From Acanthosepion lycidas (lineage: Eukaryota > Mollusca > Cephalopoda > Sepiida > Sepiidae): 64,000 nucleotides of DNA. The number at the start of each line of letters is the position of its first letter. Within the stretch, counting starts at the first letter, position 1. The stretch spans positions 85,935,776 through 85,999,775 of the forward strand of contig OZ010596.1 in assembly GCA_963932145.1 (NCBI GenBank), read 5' to 3'. The notes below the pieces were generated by a model. It was given only the letters and a program-made list of their open reading frames with translations, ran no database searches and was not told where the DNA came from. This document shows, piece by piece, positions 31,905 to 41,821 of this stretch. Both the position numbers and the translations under genes were made by a program.

Positions 31905-32500
31905 ATGTACCATGTCTCTTCAGGACATGGGCAATCATGACTCTCCATTACTTCCTGTCCTCTGTAGCCTTTAGTAAATTTTGTCTTTTTTCTATCTCTC
32001 CTTATCCCAGTTTTGCCAACCATTTACATAAGTTTGATATGTAGGTTATACACTGCTTTCCTCTGTCTCCTATGAGTGTCCAATTTGCTAAGCCCTCTTT
32101 CCTCATTATGTCACTTAGAAATTTTAACTGATTCTTTCTGATTCTAAGTATAAGTGTCCTTTTTGTTTCCATTTTCTTCATTGTTGCTCACATGTTCAGT
32201 CCATGGTATTCTCAGTATCCTTCTGTAGGACCTCATTTCTTTTGCCTAAAGTCTCCTTTTCATTTAGGAGATTGTCCAGCACTCACTACCATATAGGAAG
32301 ATTGATATTACATAACAGTTCAGTACTCTTTTCTTTGTTTGTAATGATTTTTTTCTTGTTTCTTAATACTTTGCTTAGATTTTGGAATGCATCTTTTGCT
32401 ATCCGAATGCACCTTTGGATTTCTGTGTCACTTATTTACATTTTAGTACATGCTCGATTTTGGTATGTCCAATTTGTAATTCACATGCTGACAACCATAT
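31905..32500 (-). mobile_element. RTE-like LINE 3' half
   Basis: Its 3' end at about 31905 reads CTTCAGGACATGGGCAATCA in plus sense. Minus-strand coding traces include LYGSECWTIS near 32275, KKMKTKRTLILRI near 32160 and SIRKNQLKF near 32125. It is the mirror of the preceding copy in composition and orientation. Confidence 0.72.
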
Positions 32501-32925
32501 TCATATTATCTTTATAATATACTCATATTCAAATTAAAATGATTAAATAAGGAACAAATAGAAAAAATGTTTTACTAATTATTTAGCTTCATCAAAAAAT
32601 TTTGGAAATGAAATGATACAGAGTTGTTTTTATTTTTAAATTTGTTTTCATTGGTTGTCTAGAGGCCAAGCATATATCTTATGGCATTAGTCTTTATATA
32701 TGTATCTATTTTTAAATTCTATGTTGTTTTATTTTCATTGGTTGAGTTGATGTCATAAGTTTATCATGGCATAAGTACGCATATATACATATATTTATGT
32801 TTAGTTTCCTTTGGTTGTATTGGCATCATGGTGTCTATGTTGTATGTTTAATCCTTGAAATGTCAACATAATTTAAGCATGTATTAAATATTGGGTTTAT
32901 TTTAATTGTATTGTAAGGATATGCA
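32500..32925. other. AT-rich, weak internal repeats
   Basis: TTTTCATTGGTTG occurs at about 32647 and 32733, with GGCAT(A/T)AGT following each time. Nothing else recognised. Confidence 0.4.
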
Positions 32926-32927
32926 GG

Positions 32928-33170
32928 TGGTGTAATGGTTAGTATTTCAGATTAAGAAATCAGTGAGCTGAGTTCAAATTCCAGTCAACTGGTTACATCC
33001 ATTTTCACACAAATACTCTTAGGAAAGGTATGAATCCATCTTTTTTTCCAGCGATGAATTAAATAGCAGGGCAGATTAGGCACTCTAGCTATTGTTGGAA
33101 ACTAGTCTAGGAGAAGTAAAAATCTGAATTCAAAATTATTTTTATCCCTTGTGAGGTGTACACTATACAG
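32928..33170 (+). mobile_element. tRNA-derived SINE, type B
   Basis: A box TGGTGTAATGGTTAGTATT, B box GAGTTCAAATTCC, then the shared central domain (CTATTGTTGGAAACTAGTCT). The end AAAATCTGAATTCAAAATTA is shared with copies at 52.7 and 54.4 kb and distinguishes this subtype from type A. Confidence 0.75.
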
Positions 33171-33462
33171 CTAATAAAAGGAGAATTGAACAATGACCCT
33201 ATTATCTCAACTGCGGTTGATGAGATAAATAGCATTATATAATAAATATGACAAATGTTGGAAGTAAATGTGTAATATCTTTAATATATGTGTTATATGT
33301 AATATATGTGTAATAGATGTGTTATACCTTCTGCTAGTTTTTTGAATCTTATATTCTTTAAGTATTAAAAATAATATAACTTGTTCAATCACTATCCATT
33401 CCAAGGGATGATGATAATTCCTTTCTAGAAGGAAGGACATATTCATATATAACATATATATG

Positions 33463-33481
33463 AATTATATATATATATATA
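33463..33481. repeat. (AT)n microsatellite
   Basis: Short AT run before the SINE. Confidence 0.85.
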
Positions 33482-33542
33482 TGGATTTATTAGATATTAA
33501 TCGGTTGTACTGTCCAGACCCATCATTTTAACATCCTCTTCC

Positions 33543-33775
33543 AGGCACTTACATGCTAATACCCTTGGGAAAGATATGAATCCTCTTCTTCTACCCTGGC
33601 TATAGGTAAATAGCAGGACAGGCCAGGTTCTATAGCCTTGGATGGCAACTGGTCTAACACAGAAACAAATGGCATCCTACTGCGGGAAAAAAATCTGCCT
33701 CATCAGTCGTGTATTGAAAGATACATGATCATCTAAGTGTGTATCATGTATGGCACATAACTGACTGACTCCCAA
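33543..33775 (+). mobile_element. tRNA-derived SINE type A, head truncated
   Basis: It starts CACTTACATGCTAATACCC and continues through the central domain to CATGATCATCTAAGTGTGTA and ATGGCACATAACTGACTGAC, the same 3' end as the 52.05 kb copy in inverse orientation. Confidence 0.78.
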
Positions 33776-34134
33776 ATACAGTGGCAAAGTTTGAATTTTG
33801 GACTTGCTGGTGGAGGATTCAATAGTCAGACCAAGTTTCAATGAAAGGGATGCCTTCCTCGGGTTTCCCAGCAAAAATAATAGACCTTATCATTCCAAGC
33901 TGGCTCATGATTTATCAGCAAGGAGTTTTAAATTTATATTTCTTTTTCTTAGTTTGGTTACCTTATCAAAGCAAGATAATCTAGTCTTCTGCATTGTTTG
34001 GACAATAGCTAAAAGGTGTAAAAAAATGGTTTCATGCCTTTCCCAAGAAACATTAGTATAAAGTTAATGCAACAGACTTAACCAGTTTTGTTTTTAACAT
34101 TAATAACCATTTTACCACTTATGCATCCAATCCA

Positions 34135-34700
34135 AGACCAAAGAATGATGTACTTAAACATAACATTTGAATATTGCTGCAACATTTGGTCTGGTGCTCC
34201 TGCTATATATATAGAGGTACTTGATAAAATCCAAAGAAGAATCTGCAATGTTATTGGTCCTGATCTGGCATCTCAGCTTCAGTCACTTTCCCACCGCAAT
34301 AATATAGTTTCCTGTTTGCTTTTCAATAAATACTTTCATGGTAATTGTTCTGATGAACTTTCCTCTATGGTACCTCAACTTTATGAAATTAATCACAGTA
34401 CTAGATTGGCGGTAAGGTCTTTACAGTTGAAATGGCTAGATGTAACTGTAAGTTCTATGTTATGAGTTTTTTCTCACACTTCTCGTTTGTGGAACTCTCT
34501 TGAGGTTCTTGCTTCCTAATTAACATCAAAAATTTAAATGCAGTGTCAATCATTATCTTTTGTCTTCTTAATTCTTTTTCTTTTATTGTTCTTGCTCCTT
34601 AATAGTGTTATGTTTATCTCAGATTCTCTAACATTCAGTAACCCCTTGCACCTTAGTGGCCTTATTGGCTTGCTTGTGGTGAAATGATTAAAAAAACAGA
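34135..34700 (+). mobile_element. CR1/Jockey-like LINE 3' half (family 1), best ORF
   Basis: The longest continuous frame of the family (about 125 codons): FEYCCNIWSGAPAIYIEVLD, KIQRRICNVIGPDLASQLQS, NKYFHGNCSDELSSMVPQLY. It then breaks; NSLEVLASPTNIKNLNAVSI and the tail GGCTTGCTTGTGGTGAAATG with A's follow. It lacks the reverse transcriptase catalytic box, which would lie upstream. Confidence 0.78.
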
Positions 34701-34914
34701 CAAATATGAGTAAATACTAGTCTGCTTTGTAGTTGGAATAATTATATATTATAATTACATATTATTACATACAGCACCAGAGCTTAATGTTCAAATACAA
34801 GGAAAAAACAGAATTTTGAATGCTGATTTTCAAGGTTGGTAAATTCTTCCCATTTAGAAGGTCAGAGCAGCATGATTTTCCTTGCTATATTTCCTATCAT
34901 TTAGCCTTTTGTTT

Positions 34915-35095
34915 TTTTACAGTGTTCATCCTGTGCAAGGCCCGAGAGCCACTCGAAGTAAATGGTTACAGAGTAAGAGGTACAGTTCATGAACATATGT
35001 GGGGAAGATAATGGTTAACCCTAGACTTGAACAGGTTAAGATTTTAGTGATTGAGGAAGCATCCTCTTGGGAGTGGGTTTCACAAAGCAGCTAAA
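34915..35095 (-). mobile_element. CR1-like LINE extreme 3' end (family 2)
   Basis: In plus sense: TTCATCCTGTGCAAGGCCCG (tail), GATAATGGTTAACCCTAGAC, AGCATCCTCTTGGGAGTGGG. These mirror 18.88-19.08 kb. Confidence 0.68.
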
Positions 35096-35329
35096 TATTG
35101 ATATGGTAACAAAATTATTCTTGTTTTTCTAATCAAATACTGATTAAATAAGTCTTTACAATTTGTTTTCATCCTTTTTGCTTTAAAATTGTTTCATGGA
35201 CAAGTTTTTCTGATAAATTAGACATTATATATGGAAAGAAAAATGACAATATATTTATTTAATGACAGACTGAGCAACAGAGAAAAGTAAAGAAAAATAG
35301 ATACAGAATAGTAAAATGATTATCTTCCC

Positions 35330-35427
35330 TCAGTGTGCACGTGTGTGTGAGCACATGTGCATGTGTACGCATGTTGGTGTATATGTGCATATTTTTGTGC
35401 ATATACATGCATATATATGTAGTTGTG
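35330..35427. repeat. TG-rich tract, part 1
   Basis: Irregular TG/CATG/TATG mix. Confidence 0.85.
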
Positions 35428-35785
35428 TCCATCTGGTTCTTGTACAATCAGTGATGTTAAGTAACATTAAGACTAGTCAGTACTTAGATAGGTAACTGCT
35501 TAGCAATACAAGGTGCTGTAAATTTGGATATGCAGGGGGTGTATTGGATAATAGCTTGGAATTTGAAATCAGAAAGTCAAGTTCCAATTCCAGTCAGGTT
35601 TAATATATTCACTTATGTGTGAATACCCTTGAGAAAGGTATGAATCCATCTTTTTCTCCCCAACTATAAGTTAATTAGTAGGAATTGTATCAGTAAAATC
35701 ATTATTTCCAAAAAATTCTCACAACCTAAGAATTTTCTTGCTTTAAATAATCAACAAAATGGTTGATAAACCATAAAAAAACAGA
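35428..35785 (+). mobile_element. 5S-rRNA + tRNA chimeric SINE
   Basis: 5S-like head (GTTCTTGTACAATCAGTGAT, GTTAAGTAACATTAAGACTA, GTCAGTACTTAGATAGGTAA, GGTGCTGTAAATTTGGAT). It is followed directly by a tRNA-like part (GGTGTATTGGATAATAGCTT, GTTCCAATTCC), then body and tail (GGTTGATAAACCATAAAAAA). It lies inside a TG-rich tract. Confidence 0.8.
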
Positions 35786-35789
35786 TATA

Positions 35790-36070
35790 TGCATATATGT
35801 GTTTTGGTGCATCTGTGTTTGTGTGTGCATGTTGATATATGTGTTTATGTTTATTGGAGTTTGTGCATGTGTGTGTGAGCATATGTTTGTGTGTGTGAAT
35901 GTATATTTGTGTGCATGTGTGTATGCTTGTATATGTATTTGTGTGCATGTGTGTTTTTCTGTGTATATGTGTGTTTATTTGTGCTTGCGTACATGTGTGT
36001 GCATGTGCAATTCTGTATAGCATGTGTGTATATAGCTGTCATTTTGTGTCTATGTGTTTGTGCATGTGCA
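35790..36070. repeat. TG-rich tract, part 2
   Basis: About 280 bp of TGTGTG, GTGCATGTG, TATGTG and TTTGTG blocks. The overlapping ORFs (CVCV and HTHT translations, 63-90 codons) are repeat artefacts. Confidence 0.92.
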
Positions 36071-36074
36071 TGTA

Positions 36075-36500
36075 TGGGAATATGACTGAGTGGTTAGGAC
36101 ATTTGCTTTCCAACCATGAAACACGGGTTTGAATCACAACATGGTCAACATTTGTCAGGAAGGTAATTTCTAGATGTTATCAGTCTGGAGGGGAGTTGAT
36201 TCCAGCATGCGGTACCTTTGTAAAGTGCCTGAAAAGCATACCACAGGGTTGACCCAAGCCTTGTGAGTGAAGCTGGATAGACAGAATTAGTCGTCAAGGT
36301 ATGAGATTGCAAGTCATTGTGACCGAGAGTTTGCGCATACTGACCTTGTTCAAACGTTTGATCACACTGGATGATGTGTTCTTTCCCAGAAACTGTAACT
36401 AAAGCCCTCTTAGCATTGTTGCAGAATAAACCACAGGTTGGCTCTGTGGGTGTTGAACAAACACAAATGTGCCTGAGTAGGCATCTGCAACAGGGATTGG
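36075..36500 (+). mobile_element. tRNA-derived SINE, type C (~425 bp)
   Basis: Head GGAATATGACTGAGTGGTTA (A box) and CGGGTTTGAATCAC (B box) as in a Leu/Ser-type tRNA. The long body contains AGTCTGGAGGGGAGTTGATT, GGTTGACCCAAGCCTTGTGA, CATTGTGACCGAGAGTTTGC and GTTGAACAAACACAAATGTG. It aligns along its whole length with 63051-63476 in the same orientation. Confidence 0.82.
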
Positions 36501-36960
36501 CTAGACATTCAGCTATTATGTATGTGTGTATGTGTAGAACAGAAATAAATCTTTTTGTCACCAGGGTACCTTGTAAAAGCCCCAAATTTTGTATTTTAAC
36601 TTTCACTGTAGAAAATGAAACTGCTGATTTCTTGCACCCCTCTTTGAGATCAGATGACAAAGAAAAGTTCCATTTCTGTCTTCTCATGGGAACCTTTAAT
36701 TCCAGGAAGAATTGAGTATTTTGAAGAACTCTGCCTGAAAATGGCCTACAGAAGTGACATAGACAACTGGGGAAGGGTGTTGATACAAGAGATGAGCTAA
36801 GGTAGCAGAATTTGGCAGAGATCAGGAGAATGGGGATGGGTATGAAGGGAAGCAATCTGTAGCAAATACTGACAAGTGTACAGGTCTGTGTCTTACGAAA
36901 GATACCAGGTCAGGTCAATATCTGTATGTTACCAACAGGAATAGCCAAGAATAGTATAAT
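36501..36960. other. Unrecognised, moderate GC
   Basis: No repeat match. The minus-strand 236-codon ORF (36145-36855), longest in the window, covers this and the antisense of the SINE. I see no protein family in it. Confidence 0.4.
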
Positions 36961-36962
36961 GT

Positions 36963-37112
36963 AAATATTCATAGATAAATAGATAGATAGATGGGAAAAG
37001 ACCAAAATAGATAAGAATAGATAGATAGATGGGAATCGACCAAGATAGGTAGATAGAAAGTGACAGATAGATAGGAATGGATCTAGATAGATGGCAATAA
37101 ACCCAGACTGAT
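36963..37112. repeat. Degenerate GATA minisatellite
   Basis: GATAGATAGATGGGAA(A/T)(A/C)GACC-like units of about 45-50 bp, repeated about three times. Confidence 0.8.
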
Positions 37113-37187
37113 AGAAGTGAACATTACCCCTGCAGATTGGACAGGCAGGTCTGACTATGAAACTCTGGAGTTGGGATGCTGAAGGTA

Positions 37188-37228
37188 ACATCAATCAGCT
37201 AAGTGACAAACTTTTACTCACATTAATC

Positions 37229-37280
<52 letters not shown>
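37188..37280. repeat. Foldback half-site plus (AT)n
   Basis: CATCAATCAGCTAAGTGACA to ACATTAATCCC equals the right arm at 22551-22591. A 50-bp AT run follows. Confidence 0.8.
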
Positions 37281-37282
<2 letters not shown>

Positions 37283-37475
37283 CACTGTTATATTAGAACA
37301 TGTATATATCCACTACAGAACTGAAATTAATATTTCTTCAGGTGGGAAACAATGATGGTATTAAAATCATTCTAATGTAACAGTGAATAATAAGTAAATA
37401 TTTATTGCTCTACTTTTGTATTGAGCCCTGTTTTAAATTGATGTTTTGAATGCTGAAATTTTACTCTTCATTCTT

Positions 37476-37483
37476 TTACATTT

Positions 37484-37518
<35 letters not shown>

Positions 37519-37735
37519 ATATTGATGCATGTTTTATTAAATAATATAGATAAGTTTTGTATATTTATTTTAAGTAAGTTCCTTTCATATTGTCTGATAA
37601 GTTTAATAACATTATCATTGAAAGACGAAAGGAAATCACCATATTGATACATGTTTAAATCCAATCTAAGATTTAGGCTTACACAAGCCATTATCAAAGA
37701 CGACAATTTCAATAAATTGTTTCGTCCGTGTGTTT
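37476..37735 (-). mobile_element. Penelope-like element 5' end, copy 2
   Basis: Minus strand: leader with CTTTGATAATGGCTTGTGTA, then MYQYGDFLSSFNDNVIKLIR, QNLSILFNKTCI and a run into (AT)n as YIYIYI. Nearly colinear with 25.54-25.77 kb. Confidence 0.62.
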
Positions 37736-37744
37736 TTTGATATA

Positions 37745-37855
37745 TTTATAGAAAAAGATCAAGGAAGCTACATTATGTAATGGGAAAGTGATTGAAGATA
37801 GGATGTCAGGTCCAATAACATTGCAGATTCTTTGAATTTTGTAAAGAAAAGAGTT
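37745..37855 (-). mobile_element. CR1/Jockey-like LINE sliver (family 1)
   Basis: In plus sense, GAAAAAGATCAAGGAAGCTA and GGGAAAGTGATTGAAGATAG correspond to the QSLSH region in antisense. It stops abruptly where a composite repeat begins. Confidence 0.55.
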
Positions 37856-37879
37856 CTGCAAACAAGAAAAGAAACTACT

Positions 37880-38222
37880 AGTATAAAACTTACATCAGTT
37901 GCAGGTGGTACATTGGACCGCAAACAGATATTGCATGATGGAAGAACAACAAACCAAACAGTTATAAGGATAACTAGAGCAGTAGGAGCTGGAGATGATG
38001 ATGATGATGGCTGGAACAGTGGGCTGGCTGTCAGCTGCTGCTGGAACAGATATTATACTTTGATCCTAGTCATCTGGGATACAGAACACTCATCAGACAG
38101 GGGTTGGGAGGGGGTTGCTTTTGAGGCCTCTTTATATCCTGAATCACTATTACAACACTAGTTAAGTTTTTCTTCCAGTTGTTTTTAAAGAATGTGGGAG
38201 AGCCAACTGGATACAAAACATC
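37880..38222 (+). repeat. Composite repeat, copy 2
   Basis: Shares GGGCTGGCT, ACAGATATTATACTTTGATC and TTTATATCCTGAATCACTAT, TTAAGTTTTTCTTC with 29.8-30.3 kb but lacks the GC-rich insert. It interrupts the LINE slivers on either side. Confidence 0.55.
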
Positions 38223-38224
38223 CA

Positions 38225-38440
38225 GTCATTTGAACTATAAAATGATGAGATTTTGCCGTACATCTAGTACTGTGCTTAAATTAATAAAGTCTTTTCCATT
38301 TTATATCAGTGGAAAATATTAGACCAAGAAGGAGATAAACATCAGTCATACTAACGAAAGGTGAAAATGTTCTCTAATATGATTAAAAGAGAGCACTTTA
38401 GTTTTAGAGGCATTAAAATTAACAAACTGAACTCTTTATT
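38225..38440 (-). mobile_element. CR1/Jockey-like LINE fragment (family 1)
   Basis: In plus sense: AAAATGATGAGATTTTGCC, CTAGTACTGTGCTTAAATT, then upstream reverse transcriptase traces to CAAACTG. Probably one insertion with 37745-37855, split by the composite repeat. Confidence 0.55.
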
Positions 38441-38605
38441 AAATCTAAAGGGTAGATCATTCTCATTCCATTGTCCATGTGTTGGAATATCACTTCTTAT
38501 TCTTTCTTAATACTACTCAGTTTCTACTGAATTTGAGTATATACTACCTTGCCCAGGGATTGAACCCACAATTACTATGCTACAAAATTCAAGAACCAAT
38601 GCTTT
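38430..38605 (+). repeat. Core of the long-inverted-repeat element
   Basis: AACTCTTTATTAAATCTAAA, GGGTAGATCATTCTCATTCC and CCCAGGGATTGAACCCACAA match the 26.6 kb core. Confidence 0.65.
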
Positions 38606-38847
38606 GAAACTCTGTGTTATTTTTCTGCTTCAATCTTGAAGCTAGAACTAAGAGTTTTAAATCTAATGTTTTTTTATTGCCTCCTCTTCAGCTGTTGTGT
38701 CCTTGGTTACTTTTGTTGCTATTTCTCTTTCTTACAGCTGATGTTACTGCTGAAACCTTGCTGTCAAGCATGGACACCTTTGCTGCTCTTTCTCTTTTTT
38801 TCTTTATTAATGGATTCTGTTATTATTAACTTATTTTTGGTTGTAAA

Positions 38848-40018
38848 GAAATGGAGAACCAATTCATAAAAATTTTTAATTTATAAAATTTATAAATGTA
38901 AAGAAAGAGAGAAACAGTTCCTAAAAGTTTACTATCCACAAAGTTTACAGATGCAAAGAATGAGAATACTGGCTCCAGTATATTTTGATTCCTGAAAATT
39001 TATAAATTTAAAGAAAAAGAACAAGTTCCTTAAGGTTTGGTATCCTCAAAATTTATAGACACACAAAAAAATTCATAAAGGTTTGTATCTCTACACTTGA
39101 TAGATGTAAAGAAAAAGAACTAGTTTCTAAATTTGTATCCCTAAAATTTATAGATGCAAAGGAAGAACCAGTTTTAAAGGTTTTGTATTCCTAAAAGTTA
39201 TAGATGTAAAGAAAAAGAACCAGTTTCTAAAGAGTTTGTGTCCCTAAAATGTATAGATGCAAAAAAACCCCAAAAAACAGTTCTTTAAGGTTTTGTATCT
39301 CTAAAATTTATGGATGTAAAAAAAAAGAACCAGTTTTAAATATCTGTATCCCTAAAATTTATAGATGTGAAGATAATTCTTGCTAGATAAATAGCTTCTT
39401 AAAATTTATATGTGGGAAAAGAAGAACCAGTTCCTAATTTTTTTGTATCCTTAAAATTTATATATGTGAAGAAAAAGAATGAATTCCTAAAGAATGTAAA
39501 GGATAAGAAAACTGGTTCCTATGGAATTTGAATACCTAAAAACTATTCATGTAAAGAAGGAGATAACTGATTCCTAAGAGGTTTGAGTTCCTAAAATTAT
39601 TACGTCAAGAAAAAGGTAACCAGTTTCATAAAAGTTTGTATCCTTAAAATTTATAAATGTAAAAAATTCCCTATAAATTTTGTAGCTCTAAAATATGTAT
39701 ATAAAGAAAGAGAGAATTGCTCCCTAATAATTTTGAATCCATAAAATTTATAGATGTAATGAAAGAGAGTTGGTCCCTAAAAATTTTTACTCCCAAGAAT
39801 TTATGGATTTAAAGAAAGAGAAAAACAGTTTTTAAAAATTTGCAATCCAAAAAGTTTACAGGTGTAAATTGGGAGGGAACTGCTTCCTGAATATCTTGAA
39901 ATGTCAAAATTTATAGGTGTAAAGATTGAATTGGTTACTAATAATTTTAAATCCCTAAATTTCATAGTTGTACAAGAAATTTTGATCTCCTTAAATTTAT
40001 GGCTGTAGAAAAAAGAGA
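38848..40018. repeat. 1.17-kb minisatellite, about 23 units
   Basis: Units of about 45-57 bp with consensus parts TGTAAAGAAAAAGAACCAGT, TCCTAAA, TTTGTATCCCTAAAATTTAT and AGA. Units are diverged, in one orientation. One further unit lies at about 40525-40590, beyond an inserted RTE copy. No ORF of interest. Confidence 0.92.
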
Positions 40019-40021
40019 CAA

Positions 40022-40515
40022 AAAGCTAAGCAAAGTATGAAGAAACAGGAAAATTTCATTAGAAAGAAAGAAAAGAGTACTGAACTGTTACCCAATATCA
40101 GTGGCAGTGAAAGCTGGATAATCTCTTTAAAGATGAAGAAGAGATTTGAAGCAACAGAAATGTGGTTCTACAGAAGGATGCTGAGAATACCATGGACTAA
40201 ACATGTGAGCAACAACAACATTTTAGAGAAAATACAAACAAAAAGGACAGTGATATTTAATATCAGAAAGAGATAGTTGAATTTTTAGGGCATATAATGA
40301 GGAAAGTGTGTTTTGGAAATTTGATAGTCACAGGACAGATTAAAGGCAAGATGGACAACTAATAACCTACCTAGTGAGCTTGAGTAAATAGATAACAGGC
40401 AAAGGTTTAAGAGACATAACACATTTTGTTATTTATTAGGAGCTACAAAGGAGAGGAAGTTGTGGAGAGCCATGATTGCCAATGTCCTGAAGGAGCATGG
40501 CAAATAGAAGAATAT
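40022..40515 (+). mobile_element. RTE-like LINE 3' end inserted in the minisatellite
   Basis: KLSKV...RKISLERKKRVLN, MKKRFEATEMWFYRRMLRIP, WTKHVSNNNILEKIQTKRT (open for about 79 codons), then HIMRKVCF-type codons and the end GTGGAGAGCCATGATTGCC, GCAAATAGAAGAA. Confidence 0.8.
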
Positions 40516-40599
40516 TTATGGATACAATGAAAAACTGATCCTATTCCTATATATTTTGAATTCCTAGAATTTATGTGTAAATGAGTCCTTAACAAAAAA

Positions 40600-40835
40600 C
40601 GAAAAGAACATTTAGAATTAGGAAGAGAGAGTTGAAATTTATGAGATACATAATGAGGAAAAAAGGCTTGGAAAATTTGATACCCATAGGACAAGGGAAA
40701 CAGCAAGTAACCTAGTTGACAAGCTTGTGTAAATGGGAGGGAGAGTAAAATGACAAACATTGCTAAGAGCTACAAAGTATAGGAAGTTGTGGAGAGTCAT
40801 GATTGCCCATGTTCAGATGAAGAAGAATATTGTCT
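40600..40835 (+). mobile_element. RTE-like LINE 3' end, second copy
   Basis: IRKRELKFMRYIMRKKGLEN, LIPIGQ..., then CTACAAAGTATAGGAAGTTG and the end CATGATTGCCCATG, GATGAAGAAGAA. It follows the preceding copy in the same orientation after one minisatellite unit. Confidence 0.75.
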
Positions 40836-41370
40836 ATGCAACTAACCATTTAATATTTAATAATATTTGAATTTCTTTTTTTTTATTTTACTTTCCCCAC
40901 TGAGAAAAACAGGCTAAAAGAAGTTGATGTTAAAACTTTTTTAACAGTGATAGCTGCTTTTACTTGCAATGTGGATACTGTTTTCAGAAATAGAGGCATT
41001 TCTAAGTAAAAAAAAGGGATCAAGTGTATTTGTATATTTGCAGATGTTGGCTTGTCTTCAGCACTAACAGCATCCATTTTTTTGAAGTCACATATGGCTG
41101 GGATGGGGAGTATTTCCATTTTGATTTTATTTTTCCAGTAATTCTTAAAAAAAAAAAAACACAAGAGACAAATTGGGTCTTTTACAATTTGCAAAGAGAA
41201 GCATTTGAAACAAAAAATGTAGCCCCAGACTGCAGAATTCTTTGTCATTTGGTAAACTTTAAACATTTACATATGCATTTAAAGATCTCACTTAGGTGCT
41301 AGAGGAGAAAACAGAGAGTCATAAATTTTGAGGTTACACTAAGTCGGTATCTTACTATAAATACATGGCT

Positions 41371-41815
41371 TTAGGCCACATCACATTGAAACACCGATTC
41401 CAGTATGATCATTAACCTTAGAACACTAACCATCAATTAAAGTTACACCACTACTAACCATGGGTATAACATACCTGATTTTGAAAATATCAAAAGAAAT
41501 ATTAAATATAAATCTTTATTTGAAATATTTTACATGCAGGCACTTCAAACTTTGTAGTTTGAGTTAACATTAATAGGAACTGAAAAACATATTATTTAGG
41601 TAAGAAAATCAGGTACTGAAAATTGTAATTAAAAATAGGAAAATTTGCACTGGGTATTATATACCCATGGTTAGTGTTCTAGGGTTAAAGTTAAGCAATG
41701 TTAAGTTATATGTGTGACCACTTGAGAATACCAAGTGCTGTAAGCTTGGATGTGCCTGTGGTGTAATGGATAATGGCTCTGAATTGTTAATCTGAGCGTC
41801 AAGTTCCAATTCTCA
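41371..41815 (+). mobile_element. 5S-tRNA chimeric SINE, split by piggyBac-type MITE
   Basis: 5S head (GGCCACATCACATTGAAACA, CCGATTCCAGTATGATCA) up to 41411, a 269-bp insertion, then AGTTAAGCAATGTTAAG, GGTGCTGTAAGCTTGGATG... and the tRNA part with GTTCCAATTCTC. It stops where a second SINE copy begins at about 41822. Confidence 0.85.
41416..41684. mobile_element. piggyBac-type MITE, 269 bp
   Basis: Bounded by TTAA on both sides (41412-41415, 41685-41688). The ends CCTTAGAACACTAACCAT and ATGGTTAGTGTTCTAGGG form 18-bp inverted repeats with one mismatch. Subterminal CATGGGTATAACATACC near the left and GGGTATTATATACCCATGG at the right add a longer second set. TTAA plus CC(C/T)TAGAA is the piggyBac hallmark. 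No coding capacity. The right TTAA joins the rest of the 5S box. Confidence 0.92.
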
Positions 41816-41821
41816 TTGGGA

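Noticed and set aside
35751-36132. Cluster of Cys/Val- and His/Thr-rich ORFs
   Set aside because: All are translations of the TG-rich tract in different frames.
36145-36855. Longest ORF of the window (236 codons, minus strand)
   Set aside because: Its second half is the antisense of a tRNA-SINE (36075-36500) and the remainder shows no domain, biased composition or homologous pattern. Chance read-through in GC-moderate DNA is more likely.
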